From Cellulomonas xylanilytica (GTDB lineage Bacteria; Actinomycetota; Actinomycetes; Actinomycetales; Cellulomonadaceae): 64,000 nt of DNA. Within the stretch, counting starts at the first letter, position 1; every line of letters starts with the position of its first letter. The translations under genes were made by a program, and so were the position numbers. The stretch spans positions 1 through 64,000 of the forward strand of contig NZ_BJUB01000012.1 in the NCBI RefSeq assembly GCF_007989805.1. The letters are read 5' to 3'. Under the pieces are notes generated by a model. It made no database searches and was not told where the DNA came from. It was given only the letters and a program-made list of their open reading frames with translations. Below, in pieces: positions 51,833 through 60,737 of this stretch.

Positions 51833-52624
51833 ATGCTGACATGCCCGGTCTGTACGTCCGGAGAGCTCGAACTCGTCGAACGGTTGGCGGACGATCGCCG
51901 CACCATCCGATGCACCGCATGCACCCACCAGTGGACCCGAGGAGAGGCGAAGACGTCGGCCCCCCTACCGTCCTCCTCCGCCGACCTGCAGGCCAGGTTC
52001 CCTGACCGGTCCGCCGTCGACCAGGCCCGGTGGGAGAAGGTCGCCGCGCTCGCCGCAGCATCGCCGCCCACCGCGCCGGGATACGACTGGACCCACTACC
52101 AGCAGGTGTTCGCCCGTGACGAGGTCGCCGACTGCGACCCGCGGGACCTGCTGTCGTTCGTCAACGAGACCCCCGGCGCGACGAACGCCACCACCGCGTC
52201 GTTCAACCGGGCGTGGAAGACGATGGGCGAGCGCGAGGCGTCGGCCCGCACCCGCAACACCATCCGGTACCTGCTCTACGGACCCGCGACGGTGCCGCTG
52301 CCCGACCGGCTGACCCGGCTGATCCTCGGCCAGGGCGGGCTCGGCATGACCGGCTTCAAGGAGCCGACCCTGACCCGGGTACTCGTCGCCACGTCACCCG
52401 ACGCGTACCTGCCCATCCACACCTACGGCGGCGCGCGCGGCGGCAAGAAGGAGATCGCGCAGCGCGTCTACGGGCTGACGCTCCCGGAGGTCGCCAAGGA
52501 GCAGTTCACGATCGGTCGGCTCATCCTGTGGAGCAACGATCTGCTCGTCGACCTGGTCGAGGACGAGTTCGACGATCTCACCCAGGCGGCCGCGTTCCTC
52601 ACGACCGTGAAGGTGCCCGCCTGA
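51833..52624 (+). CDS. Unknown protein with N-terminal zinc ribbon
   Basis: A 263-residue protein. Residues 4-32 hold a zinc ribbon (CPVC and CTAC). The rest is an alpha/beta region (FNRAWKTMGEREASARTRN, ATSPDAYLPIHTYGGARGGK, TIGRLILWSNDLLVDLV). The phrase around DAYLPIHTY faintly recalls the N-terminal domains of McrB-like restriction proteins, but no ATPase or nuclease part is present. I do not recognise a family. The start has AAGGAG upstream. Confidence 0.75.
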   Translation: MLTCPVCTSGELELVERLADDRRTIRCTACTHQWTRGEAKTSAPLPSSSADLQARFPDRSAVDQARWEKVAALAAASPPTAPGYDWTHYQQVFARDEVADCDPRDLLSFVNETPGATNATTASFNRAWKTMGEREASARTRNTIRYLLYGPATVPLPDRLTRLILGQGGLGMTGFKEPTLTRVLVATSPDAYLPIHTYGGARGGKKEIAQRVYGLTLPEVAKEQFTIGRLILWSNDLLVDLVEDEFDDLTQAAAFLTTVKVPA

Positions 52625-52645
52625 CCCAGCACGCCCTGGCGCGGC

Positions 52646-53029
52646 TCACGGCGACTCGTCGTGCGGCCGCGTCAGCTCGTCCCGGAGCCTCGCGACGTCG
52701 TCGGCACCCAGCTCGAACCCCTGCGAGCTGCCCGGGTTGATCACGATGCCCACGTCCGTGGGCATGCGCAGCAGCACCTCACGCACCGCCATGGTGATCG
52801 CCTCGCCCCCGAGCCGACCCTCGTCGCGGAACCGCTGGACCGACGAGAACGCCACCAGGCGGTTCTCGCCGTCCCGGCGCGCGATCGCGGGGATGAACCC
52901 CTCGAAGTTCTCCCCCACCGGCCCGCCGCTCGGTACCGCGAGCTGCTCGTACGCGAAGCGCGTCAGCAGCTTGGCCCCGTCGATGGTGCCGGGGGCCGCC
53001 GTGCGCAAGGCCTGGTCGAAGTCCTTCAC
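52646..53029 (-). CDS. SseB-like domain protein
   Basis: A 127-residue protein if started at GTG 53029, which has GAGGGAG seven bases upstream; GTG 53062 is possible but less supported. It has AIARRDGENRLVAFSSVQRF and GIVINPGSSQGFELGADDVA, the pattern of SseB family proteins. Their role is unknown outside pathogens; in actinobacteria they are often near secretion or stress genes. Confidence 0.78.
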   Translation of the reverse strand: MKDFDQALRTAAPGTIDGAKLLTRFAYEQLAVPSGGPVGENFEGFIPAIARRDGENRLVAFSSVQRFRDEGRLGGEAITMAVREVLLRMPTDVGIVINPGSSQGFELGADDVARLRDELTRPHDESP

Positions 53030-53073
53030 GAGTGCTCCCTCGTCGTTGCGGGCGAGGGTCACGCTACCTGCGA

Positions 53074-53397
53074 TCAGCGCGGAGCCAGCCGGAAGAGCGC
53101 GGGTGTCACGACGGAGATCCGGTGGATCTCGAAGCCGGTGCGCCGCCCCGCCACGTGCCGTGCCCAGGCGTGCTCACGGCACAGCTGCTCCGTCGACCAC
53201 ACCTGGCCGTGCGGCCACCCGGGCGTGTCGAGCCGGACGCCCATGACCTCCCCCATCACGGCGACCCAGCGCAGGTCGGGGCCGATGGTCGGCGGCTCCC
53301 CGATCGGGTGGGCGACGGCCCAGACGGTCGAACCGAGGATCGGCTCGTGGTGGTCGGCGGCGGAGTAGAGGCGGGTGGCGTCCAGCGTGGTGGCCAT
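53074..53397 (-). CDS. Hypothetical protein, 107 aa
   Basis: A small soluble protein starting MATTLDATRLYS, with IGEPPTIGPDLRWVAVMGEV and a basic C-terminus. No domain recognised. Stop lies 12 bases from the longer start of the SseB-like gene. No clear ribosome site is seen. Confidence 0.6.
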   Translation of the reverse strand: MATTLDATRLYSAADHHEPILGSTVWAVAHPIGEPPTIGPDLRWVAVMGEVMGVRLDTPGWPHGQVWSTEQLCREHAWARHVAGRRTGFEIHRISVVTPALFRLAPR

Positions 53398-53442
53398 GCG
53401 TCCAGTGCACGCGAGCCAGGTGGCGCCCGCGTGACGTCCGGC

Positions 53443-54942
53443 CTACGCGGGGATGGCCTTTTCGCTGGTCTCCACCGGCGGGCCGCCGTGCGCGTCGACC
53501 TGCCTCGGCAGCACGAACACCAGCGCGAAGCTGACGACCGCCAGCACCGCGCTCACCGCCATCGCGTGCGCGGCGCTGTCGACGAACGCCTGCGCGACCT
53601 GCGCGGGGTCCCTGCTGGTGATGTGCAGCGTGCCGAACAGGACGCTGCCGATGACGGCGATCCCGATGGCGGACCCCACACGCTGCATCACGCTGATCAC
53701 CCCGCTGGCTGCGCCGGCCTCCGAGCGGTTGACGGTCGCGACGATGAACTGCGCGTTCGGCGCGATGAACAGCCCGCTGCCGATGCCGGCGATCAGCAGG
53801 GGCAGCAGCAGGTCCCAGTTCACGAGGTCGGCCGCCGGGACGAACCGCAGGATCGCCCAGACCGCCACGAGGCCGGTGGCCACCATGGCGGTGCCGACGA
53901 CGAGGACCGTGCGCCCCAGCCGCTGCGACAGCCGGTTGCTCTGCGACGCCCCGATGATGCTCCCGATGGCGAACGGCACCCCGACCACGCCGGACTCGAG
54001 CGCCGTGTGCCCGAGCCCCGCCTGCCACAGCAGCGAGATGGTGAAGAAGATGCTGGTGAACGCCGCGAAGTAGACCAGCGCGAGAATCGTCCCGCCGGTG
54101 AACGCCGGGTGCGCGAACAGGTGCGGCGGGACCATCGGGTTGTCGTCCTCGATGCGCTTCTCCCACCACGCGAACGCCACGATCAGCAGCACCCCCGCCG
54201 CGAGCGTGAGGAACGTCCACGCCGGCCAGCCCTTGTCCTGCCCCTCGATCAGCGGCACCAGCAACGCGATCAGCCCCGCGGTGAGCAGCACCAGCCCGAC
54301 GAAGTCGTACCCGTCCTTCGGCTTCCCCTCCGCACCGGCCGGCAGGATCTTCGCCGCAGCGAGCAGCGCGATCGCACCGATGGGGAGGTTGACCCAGAAG
54401 ACGAGCCGCCAGCCGTTCTCGTCGCCGAACGCCTCGATGATCAGCCCGCCGAGGATCGGCCCCAGCGCCGTCGAGACCCCGATGACCGACCCCATGATCG
54501 CGAACGCCTTGCCCCGCACCGGCCCCGGGAACAGCAGCTGGATCATGGCGGTCACCGCCGGCACGAAGATGCCGCCTGCAAGTCCCTGCACCACGCGAGC
54601 GACGATCAGCTGCATGCTGTTCTGCGCCAGCCCGCAGAACAGGCTCGCGATCGTGAACAGCAGCAGCCCCGTGAAGAACACCCACTTGTGCCCGACCCGG
54701 TCCCCGATCCGCCCCGCGGGGATCAGCGCGATCCCGAACGCCAGCGCGTACCCGCTGATGATCCAGCTCAGCGTCGCCTCCGACGCATCCAGGCTGACCT
54801 GGATCGTCGGCAGCGCGACGTTGACGATCGTCGTGTCCAGCAGGGCCATGAACATGCCGGCCATGAGGACGACGAGCGCGTGCCACGCGCTGCGGGGGAC
54901 GGTGACGCGTGGGTTCCCCGTGGCTGCGGTGGCGTCCGTCAT
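53443..54942 (-). CDS. MFS drug exporter, DHA2 (14-TM) family
   Basis: A 499-residue protein with 14 hydrophobic segments. It has LDTTIVNVALPTIQ in TM1 (motif D1 of DHA2), GRIGDRVGHKWVF (motif A) and the long cytoplasmic loop between TM6 and TM7. The start has GAAGGG upstream. No regulator gene lies next to it. Substrates are probably hydrophobic antimicrobials, by family only. Confidence 0.93.
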   Translation of the reverse strand: MTDATAATGNPRVTVPRSAWHALVVLMAGMFMALLDTTIVNVALPTIQVSLDASEATLSWIISGYALAFGIALIPAGRIGDRVGHKWVFFTGLLLFTIASLFCGLAQNSMQLIVARVVQGLAGGIFVPAVTAMIQLLFPGPVRGKAFAIMGSVIGVSTALGPILGGLIIEAFGDENGWRLVFWVNLPIGAIALLAAAKILPAGAEGKPKDGYDFVGLVLLTAGLIALLVPLIEGQDKGWPAWTFLTLAAGVLLIVAFAWWEKRIEDDNPMVPPHLFAHPAFTGGTILALVYFAAFTSIFFTISLLWQAGLGHTALESGVVGVPFAIGSIIGASQSNRLSQRLGRTVLVVGTAMVATGLVAVWAILRFVPAADLVNWDLLLPLLIAGIGSGLFIAPNAQFIVATVNRSEAGAASGVISVMQRVGSAIGIAVIGSVLFGTLHITSRDPAQVAQAFVDSAAHAMAVSAVLAVVSFALVFVLPRQVDAHGGPPVETSEKAIPA

Positions 54943-55120
54943 CGGTGCGGCCCTTCAGGCGGATGGGCAGCGCGATCGGCGCGCGCTTCGTGGCCCACCC
55001 TTCTCCGACACCCACCGCGCCGCAACGGCGGCGTGGGCGCGACCGCACGCCCGTCGAGCCGGCGGGCTCAAGATCGAGCTGCGGCTGGCCGAGTAGTCGG
55101 AGTGCCCACCCATCGTCGCC

Positions 55121-55612
55121 ATGTTCGGCTCTAGGTCTCCCTCAGGGGCTGCCGTGCCGGCTCCCGACGTCGTGCACACGGTCCCGACGTCCGGCGAGCT
55201 GACGATCGATGCGCCGAGGGCCGCGGTGTGGCGCGCGGCGATCGAGCTGGACGAGCTGGCGGACGACGGCGGCTACGCGCTCGTCGGCCAACCGAGGTCA
55301 GGTCTCGGCGCCAAGTCCGTCAGGCTCGGTCCACCCGTAGGGCCTCACGGGTTCCGGACCGTGATGTACAGCGAGGTCACGGCCCTCCAGGAGCCCCACT
55401 GGATCACCTCGGAGGTCCTGACGTCGACGTGGGAGCACGTCGAGACGCTGCTGCTCCTGGACATCGATCCTGGCCGCACCCGCGCCCGGGTCACGGGAGC
55501 GTGGAGACGGCCTGCGCCCGCCGGGACGGACTTCTCCGAGCTCCAGCAGAGTCTCGACCTGCTCGCTGCTCAGTACCTCGAACGCATCGCTGCGGCCGTC
55601 CGAGGATCCTGA
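55121..55612 (+). CDS. SRPBCC-type protein
   Basis: A 163-residue protein with SGELTIDAPRAAVWRAAIELD at the start of a START-like fold, a middle VMYSEVTALQEPHWITSEVL and a C-terminal helix (LQQSLDLLAAQYLERIAAAV). Likely binds a small hydrophobic ligand. Stands alone, divergent from the MFS gene. Confidence 0.7.
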   Translation: MFGSRSPSGAAVPAPDVVHTVPTSGELTIDAPRAAVWRAAIELDELADDGGYALVGQPRSGLGAKSVRLGPPVGPHGFRTVMYSEVTALQEPHWITSEVLTSTWEHVETLLLLDIDPGRTRARVTGAWRRPAPAGTDFSELQQSLDLLAAQYLERIAAAVRGS

Positions 55613-55750
55613 CCGCGCTCCGGTGATCCACAGTGGTCTGTAACCCGCCAGACACACTCCCCCCGTACCGTCCCCCTGAACGAGGCAGAGACGCAGGCGT
55701 CGCCCGACCGGGACCCTGTCGTCCCCGACGACGAGCGCGAGGAGCGGCGG

Positions 55751-57970
55751 ATGTTCGAACGCGTCGACCCGTTCATCGGCACGGAGGCGACGAGCCTGCC
55801 GGAGCAGCACGGTCTCGCGCAGACGTGGTGGTGGCCGAAGCCGCAGGTGGGCAACACCCACCCGGGGGCGACGTTCCCGCTCGGCATGGTGAGTGCGTGC
55901 GCGTACAGCGGCGCGTACCCGACGGGGTACGGCCGGTACGACCTGGGCACCGAGGGGCTGCCGACGGAGCTGCACGACCGGCAGGTGGCCAGCGGGTTCA
56001 CGCACTTCCAGCAGTCGGGCACGGGCGCGATCCGCAAGTACTACAACTACTTCCGCGTGACCCCGATGCTGCAGCCCTTGGACGACCTGGGTCAGCTGTG
56101 GGACGTGGTCGACGAGAGCGCTGAGCCGGGGTACTACACGGCGACGCTCGAGAGCGGGATCCGCGCGGAGATCACGGTGGGGCCCAAGTCGGCTGTGCAC
56201 CGGTACACGTTCCCGGCGCACCGGGACGCGCGGCTGGTCATCGACTTCTCGTTGGGGGGGCTGTCCATCCCGCACGGGCGGACGGTGCCGCTGCGGGCGC
56301 ACCTGCACTCGATCAGCCCGGGGATCGCGCAGGGCGAGATCGTGGTCGAGGGCGCTCCGCTGGCGATCCACGTGGAGTGTGACGACCCGCGCTGGCGGCA
56401 GCTGCTCTGGTACGACCGCCGGCTCATGCCGGGGGGCACGCGGCTGGACTTCGACCGGATCCGGCCGACGACGCTGCGGCCGTTCGGGCTGATGTGGGCG
56501 GGGCCGTCGGAGCCCGGGCAGGTGGTGGAGCTGCGGTTCGGGTTCTCGTTGCGGGGGGTGGACCAGGCCCGGGAGAACCTCGAGCGGGAGTGCGGGCCGG
56601 GGCCGTCGAGCTTTGCGACGAGGCGCGCGGCGACCGCGGAGGTCTGGCAGGAGGCGCTCGGCAAGATCCGGGTGGACACACCCTCGAAGGACAAGCAGAC
56701 GGTCTTCTCGACGGCGCTCTACCACTCGCTGATCAAGCCGTGCCTGGCGCCGGACGAGTCGCCGTTCTGGCCGGCCGACGGGCCGTTCGCGTTCGACCTG
56801 GCAACCATGTGGGACATCTACCGGACGCAGCTGCCGTTGCTGACGACGCTCCTGCCGGACAAGGCGGTCGAGCTGGCGAACGCGCTGCTGTACATCTCGG
56901 AGGAGGAGGGGAACCTCCCCATCGGGTACCGGATGGCTCGGGGTGCGGACCAGTTCAGCCGGCAGGCGTCCGCTCTCGCGCACACGTTCCTCGCCGACCT
57001 GTGCCAGCTGGGACTGCCGGGGATGGACTGGGACTGGGCGCTGGTGCACATGCACAACGACCTGCGCCGGACGTACGGCGAGGACTTCCTGCTGCGCGGC
57101 AAGGTGCACCCGATCAGCCACACCCTCGACCTGGCGTTCGGGTACTGGTGCACGTCCCAGATCGCGGCGCACGTGGGCGACCCGGCGCTCGTCGAGCAGT
57201 TCACGCCGCTGGCGGCACGCTGGGTGAACGCGTTCGACGAGGAGACCGGCCTGCTGCAGGACTCCACGTACTACGAGGGCGGGCGCTGGAACTACTCGTT
57301 CCGGCTGCTGCACGACATGGCGGCACGCATCAAGCTCTCGGGCGGCGACGACGCGTTCGTCGCCCAGCTCGACCAGTTCTTCGGGTTCGGCGCACCCGCC
57401 GTGACGCAGCCAGGGCTCCGGCCGGCCATCGAGGAGATGGCCGCCGGGTACGCGCTCAACCGGTTCGAAGGGCTGAACAACGAGCCGGACATGGAGGCCC
57501 CGTGGTCCTACCACTACGCGGGCCGGCCGGACCGGACGGCCGAGGTGGTGCAGGCCATCGTGCAGAACCAGTTCGGCACCGGGCGGGGCGGTCTGCCCGG
57601 CAACGACGACTCCGGCGGGCTCTCGTCGTGGTTCGTGTGGGCGTCGCTCGGGCTCTTCCCCGTGGCAGGTCAGAACCTGTTCCTCATCAGCGCACCCGCG
57701 TGGCGCGAGTCGAGCATCGACGTCGGCGACCGGAACCTCACCATCGAGACCACCGGGTTCGTCGAACCGACCCCGGACGGGCCCACGCAGTACGTCCAGT
57801 CCGTCCACCTCGACGGTGAACGGCTCGACCGCACGTGGCTGACGGGCACGGAGCTCCATCGCGGCGGACGCCTGCACCTGGAGCTCGGCCCGACGCCGAG
57901 CGACTGGGGCACCACCGTCCGGCCCCCGTCCGTCAGCACCCACCCCCCGACCGCCGCGCTGCGGCGCTGA
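55751..57970 (+). CDS. GH92-family glycosidase (alpha-mannosidase type)
   Basis: A 739-residue enzyme with the family landmarks in order: VDPFIGTE, NTHPGATFPLGMV, GFTHFQQSGTG, WDIYRTQLPLL, NNEPDMEAPWSYHYAGRP and LPGNDDSGGLSSWFVWASLGLFP. The Asp pair of GNDDSGG is catalytic in GH92 exo-alpha-mannosidases. No signal peptide is visible, so it is cytoplasmic, whereas many GH92 enzymes are exported. The canonical GFSHTHLSGTG is changed here. The ATG has GAGGAG upstream. It precedes the GT4 gene by 20 bases. Confidence 0.9.
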   Translation: MFERVDPFIGTEATSLPEQHGLAQTWWWPKPQVGNTHPGATFPLGMVSACAYSGAYPTGYGRYDLGTEGLPTELHDRQVASGFTHFQQSGTGAIRKYYNYFRVTPMLQPLDDLGQLWDVVDESAEPGYYTATLESGIRAEITVGPKSAVHRYTFPAHRDARLVIDFSLGGLSIPHGRTVPLRAHLHSISPGIAQGEIVVEGAPLAIHVECDDPRWRQLLWYDRRLMPGGTRLDFDRIRPTTLRPFGLMWAGPSEPGQVVELRFGFSLRGVDQARENLERECGPGPSSFATRRAATAEVWQEALGKIRVDTPSKDKQTVFSTALYHSLIKPCLAPDESPFWPADGPFAFDLATMWDIYRTQLPLLTTLLPDKAVELANALLYISEEEGNLPIGYRMARGADQFSRQASALAHTFLADLCQLGLPGMDWDWALVHMHNDLRRTYGEDFLLRGKVHPISHTLDLAFGYWCTSQIAAHVGDPALVEQFTPLAARWVNAFDEETGLLQDSTYYEGGRWNYSFRLLHDMAARIKLSGGDDAFVAQLDQFFGFGAPAVTQPGLRPAIEEMAAGYALNRFEGLNNEPDMEAPWSYHYAGRPDRTAEVVQAIVQNQFGTGRGGLPGNDDSGGLSSWFVWASLGLFPVAGQNLFLISAPAWRESSIDVGDRNLTIETTGFVEPTPDGPTQYVQSVHLDGERLDRTWLTGTELHRGGRLHLELGPTPSDWGTTVRPPSVSTHPPTAALRR

Positions 57971-57990
57971 CCGAGCCCCAAGGAGCCGTG

Positions 57991-59280
57991 ATGGTCCCGA
58001 ACCGCCGTCTCGTCATCGTCGTCCGTGCCGACCCGGTCATCTGCGGCCACTCCGGCGAGGCCCGCAACCTCGCCGAGGCCGCCCTGCAGCGCGGTTTCGA
58101 CGACGTCCGCATCGTCACCTGGCCCATCGACCGGCTGCAGGCCACGGGCCTCCCCCTCAAGCCTCTCGACGGCGTGCTGCCGTACTCGCCGGGCATCACG
58201 GTCGAGCGTCCCGAGCCGGTCGGCGACTACAAGGTGCCCGACGGGCGCTGGCTCGCGGGGATCACCGGCCGCCTGGTGGAGCTGTTCACCGACGGCGTCC
58301 CGACGGTCGCGATGTCGCTGTACCTGAGCCCGCACTCGCTGGCCGTGGCCGACGCGGTGCACGTCGCACGCCGGACCGGTCTGCCGGTGAACGTCACGAC
58401 CGTCGCGGAGGCCGTCGGGTCCGACGTCACCAACGTGGTCCGGGCGTGCGTGGAGAAGGACGAGTTCGGGGCTGCCGCGCACGTGCTGTCGAGCTACCTG
58501 GAGCACGACGTGTGCCTCGCGGTCAGCGACTACACGCGCGAGCTGATCATCGCCGAGGCCGCCGCCATCGACGCCAAGCACGGCACCACGTTCGCCGCCC
58601 AGTGCCGCGAGCGCGTCACCGTCTCCTACCCGGCGATCGACGTCGGCTCGTACCTCGACCTCGACGCCGCCGAGACGTCGCGGGTCCTCGACTCGCGCGG
58701 TCTGACCGCCGACGGCTACGTCCTGTTCCTCTCCCGGCTCGCGCACGCCAAGGGGGTCGACGACCTCATCGCCGGCTTCGCGACGAGCCGCGCGGCCGAC
58801 TCGCTCCGCCTCGTCATCGCCGGCAACGGCCCCGACGCGGGTCGCCTGCAGGAGCTCGCCGCCGCGTCGTCGGCAGCCGACCGGATCGTGTTCTTCGACG
58901 ACGTCGACGACGACGAGAAGGCCCACCTCATGGCCGCGTCCGCGGCGTACGTGCTGCCCAGCAAGCCGCGTCCGGAGTTCGTCGAGACGTTCGGGATCGC
59001 GCTGGCGGAGAAGATGCTCGCGGGCGGCGGACCGATCATCACGACCGACACCGGCGGCATCGGCGAGGCGGTCGGTGACACCGCGCTCATCGTGCCCGTC
59101 GAGTCGCCGTCGTCCATCGCCGCGTCGCTGGACCGCATCCTCGCCATGTCCCCCGAGGAGCGCGCCGGCTGGGAGACCCGCGCCCGCCTGCACGCCCTGC
59201 AGTTCGACCGCGGGGCCGTCCTGGACGCGATCCTCGACCGCGTGGCACGCGTGCTGCGGGTGCCGACGCCGGTGGGCTGA
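57991..59280 (+). CDS. GT4-family glycosyltransferase
   Basis: A 429-residue GT-B enzyme. N-terminal half: GHSGEARNLAEAALQRGFDD and VTTVAEAVGSDVTNVVRACV. C-terminal donor domain: LFLSRLAHAKGVDDLIAGF, LVIAGNGPDAGRL and RPEFVETFGIALAEKMLAGG (the EX7E motif). The ATG has AAGGAG upstream. Co-transcription with the GH92 gene suggests linked mannose or glycan metabolism; donor and acceptor are unknown. Confidence 0.9.
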   Translation: MVPNRRLVIVVRADPVICGHSGEARNLAEAALQRGFDDVRIVTWPIDRLQATGLPLKPLDGVLPYSPGITVERPEPVGDYKVPDGRWLAGITGRLVELFTDGVPTVAMSLYLSPHSLAVADAVHVARRTGLPVNVTTVAEAVGSDVTNVVRACVEKDEFGAAAHVLSSYLEHDVCLAVSDYTRELIIAEAAAIDAKHGTTFAAQCRERVTVSYPAIDVGSYLDLDAAETSRVLDSRGLTADGYVLFLSRLAHAKGVDDLIAGFATSRAADSLRLVIAGNGPDAGRLQELAAASSAADRIVFFDDVDDDEKAHLMAASAAYVLPSKPRPEFVETFGIALAEKMLAGGGPIITTDTGGIGEAVGDTALIVPVESPSSIAASLDRILAMSPEERAGWETRARLHALQFDRGAVLDAILDRVARVLRVPTPVG

Positions 59281-59363
59281 GGTGCACCTCGTTGACGTGC
59301 CCACGGCTGCGGTCGGAGACTGACGGGACGAGGGCTCGCCGCCCTCACCCCGCAGGAGGCATC

Positions 59364-59833
59364 GTGGCCGACAGCGCGACCTACCCCAGGCACCCCCGCT
59401 CACCGAGGACGAGCTCATCGAGTTCCTCCGGGGCGCGGACATCGCCCGGCTCGCCACCCACGACGAGGACGGCAGCATCCACCTCGCGCCCGTGTACTAC
59501 GTGTACGAGCTGCCGGACATCCTGATCGGGACGCAGACCACCTCGCGCAAGGCCCGCAACGTCGCGCGCGACCCCCGCGTCACGGCCCTGTTCGACGTCG
59601 TCGGGGACGCCCCGGTCGGCGCCCTCGTCTACGGCACCGCCGAGCTGGACCGCCACGACGTCCTGGCCAAGCGGGCGACGATCTTCCGTCGGTACATGGA
59701 CGACGAGGCCGCCGACGGCTTCGCCCGGAGCCTGGCTGACTCGTGGGAGCCGGTGATCATCAGGGTCCGACCGGATCGCATCGTCTCGTGGGACTACCGC
59801 AAGGGCTTCCCGGGCTTCCCCGTCGACGCCTGA
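59364..59833 (+). pseudogene. PPOX-type (pyridoxamine oxidase-like) gene with one-base frameshift
   Basis: GTG 59364 has AGGAGG upstream and reads VADSATYP, then the frame shifts. The second frame reads QAPPLTEDELIEFLRG, ADIARLATHDEDGSIHLAP and VYYVYELPDILIGTQT to VSWDYRKGFPGFPVDA, a typical small flavin or F420-binding split-barrel protein. No start codon is available in the second frame before the conserved part. One extra C in the run at 59384-59387 restores a 156-residue protein. Either a real inactivation or a lost base in sequencing. The 3' end overlaps the convergent DUF429 gene by 40 bases. Confidence 0.8.
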
Positions 59834-60606
59834 GGCATCCACGCCCCTTGTCTCCTCGGACGGAGCGGGGCGACCGACGGGCTGCCCGGGACGACGATGT
59901 AGCCGCTGTCGACGTCACCGACCACGCGCATCATCGGCGAGCCCGTGCCCCAGAGCCACGCGAGGTACGCGCACAGCACGGCGTCGACCTCGTCCTCGAC
60001 CCGGTCGAGGTCCACGATCCGGCCGGCGGAGGTCACCGCAACCCGGATCTCCGCCCAGCGCGGCGAGGTCGTCAGTCGCAGCGGCTCGTCGCACGCGCGC
60101 TCCAGGTGGTCGAGCAGCGAGACGAAGGCGGTCCTCAGCCCGTCGACGTCCCGGCCACGCCTCGCCTTGTACGGCAGCACCGTCGACAGCGCGAATAGCA
60201 CGACCATCGCGGGATGCGGGTAGACCTCGATCGCGACCGAGCGGTCCTGACCGGGCGGGGTTGCCGGGTCGGGGTCCCAGCCGAACCGGCGGCAGAGTGT
60301 CTCGGCCCGCGGCGGGTCAAAGAGCGGGCGCGAGCGGTTCGACGGGTACGCGCCCGCGTTGTACGGGCCGAACTCGCGGCTGACCAGCTGCTCGGCCATG
60401 CGGGAGCCGGTGGCGTTCGGGACGATCAGCGGTGCGTCGATCGCGGCGACGACCGTCCCCGACGTGTGCGTCGCGACGAACGCGGCGATCTCGTCGTCGG
60501 TGACCACGGACGTCGACGCGACCAGCCGCCCGTCCGCATCCAGCGCCGCCATGCCGGTCTTCGCGCGGGCGGCCCACGCCAGGTCGATCCCGAGGTACGT
60601 CGTCAC
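59794..60606 (-). CDS. DUF429-family protein (predicted RNase H-like nuclease)
   Basis: A 270-residue protein beginning VTTYLGIDLAWAARAKTG, with IDAPLIVPNATGSR and VYPHPAMVVLFAL, and a C-terminal EDEVDAVLCAYLAWLWG. The conserved Asp residues match the DUF429 RNase H-like fold. Biological role unknown. It converges on the PPOX gene and diverges from G6PDH. Confidence 0.85.
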   Translation of the reverse strand: MTTYLGIDLAWAARAKTGMAALDADGRLVASTSVVTDDEIAAFVATHTSGTVVAAIDAPLIVPNATGSRMAEQLVSREFGPYNAGAYPSNRSRPLFDPPRAETLCRRFGWDPDPATPPGQDRSVAIEVYPHPAMVVLFALSTVLPYKARRGRDVDGLRTAFVSLLDHLERACDEPLRLTTSPRWAEIRVAVTSAGRIVDLDRVEDEVDAVLCAYLAWLWGTGSPMMRVVGDVDSGYIVVPGSPSVAPLRPRRQGAWMPQASTGKPGKPLR

Positions 60607-60737
60607 GCCAGGTCCCCGCCGTCCGGTCCGTGCGCGCCGCCGACGCGCTCCATCATGGACCGGCGGGCGTGCGGGCCGAGCCCACCGCGCGCTCGTCGGC
60701 ACACGAACGTACGGTCGAGGTTCCGCCTGTCACCGTC

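Noticed and set aside
54943..55120. Coding tail ending LKIELRLAE on the plus strand
   Set aside because: It continues an antisense frame of the MFS gene and has no start of its own in the gap.
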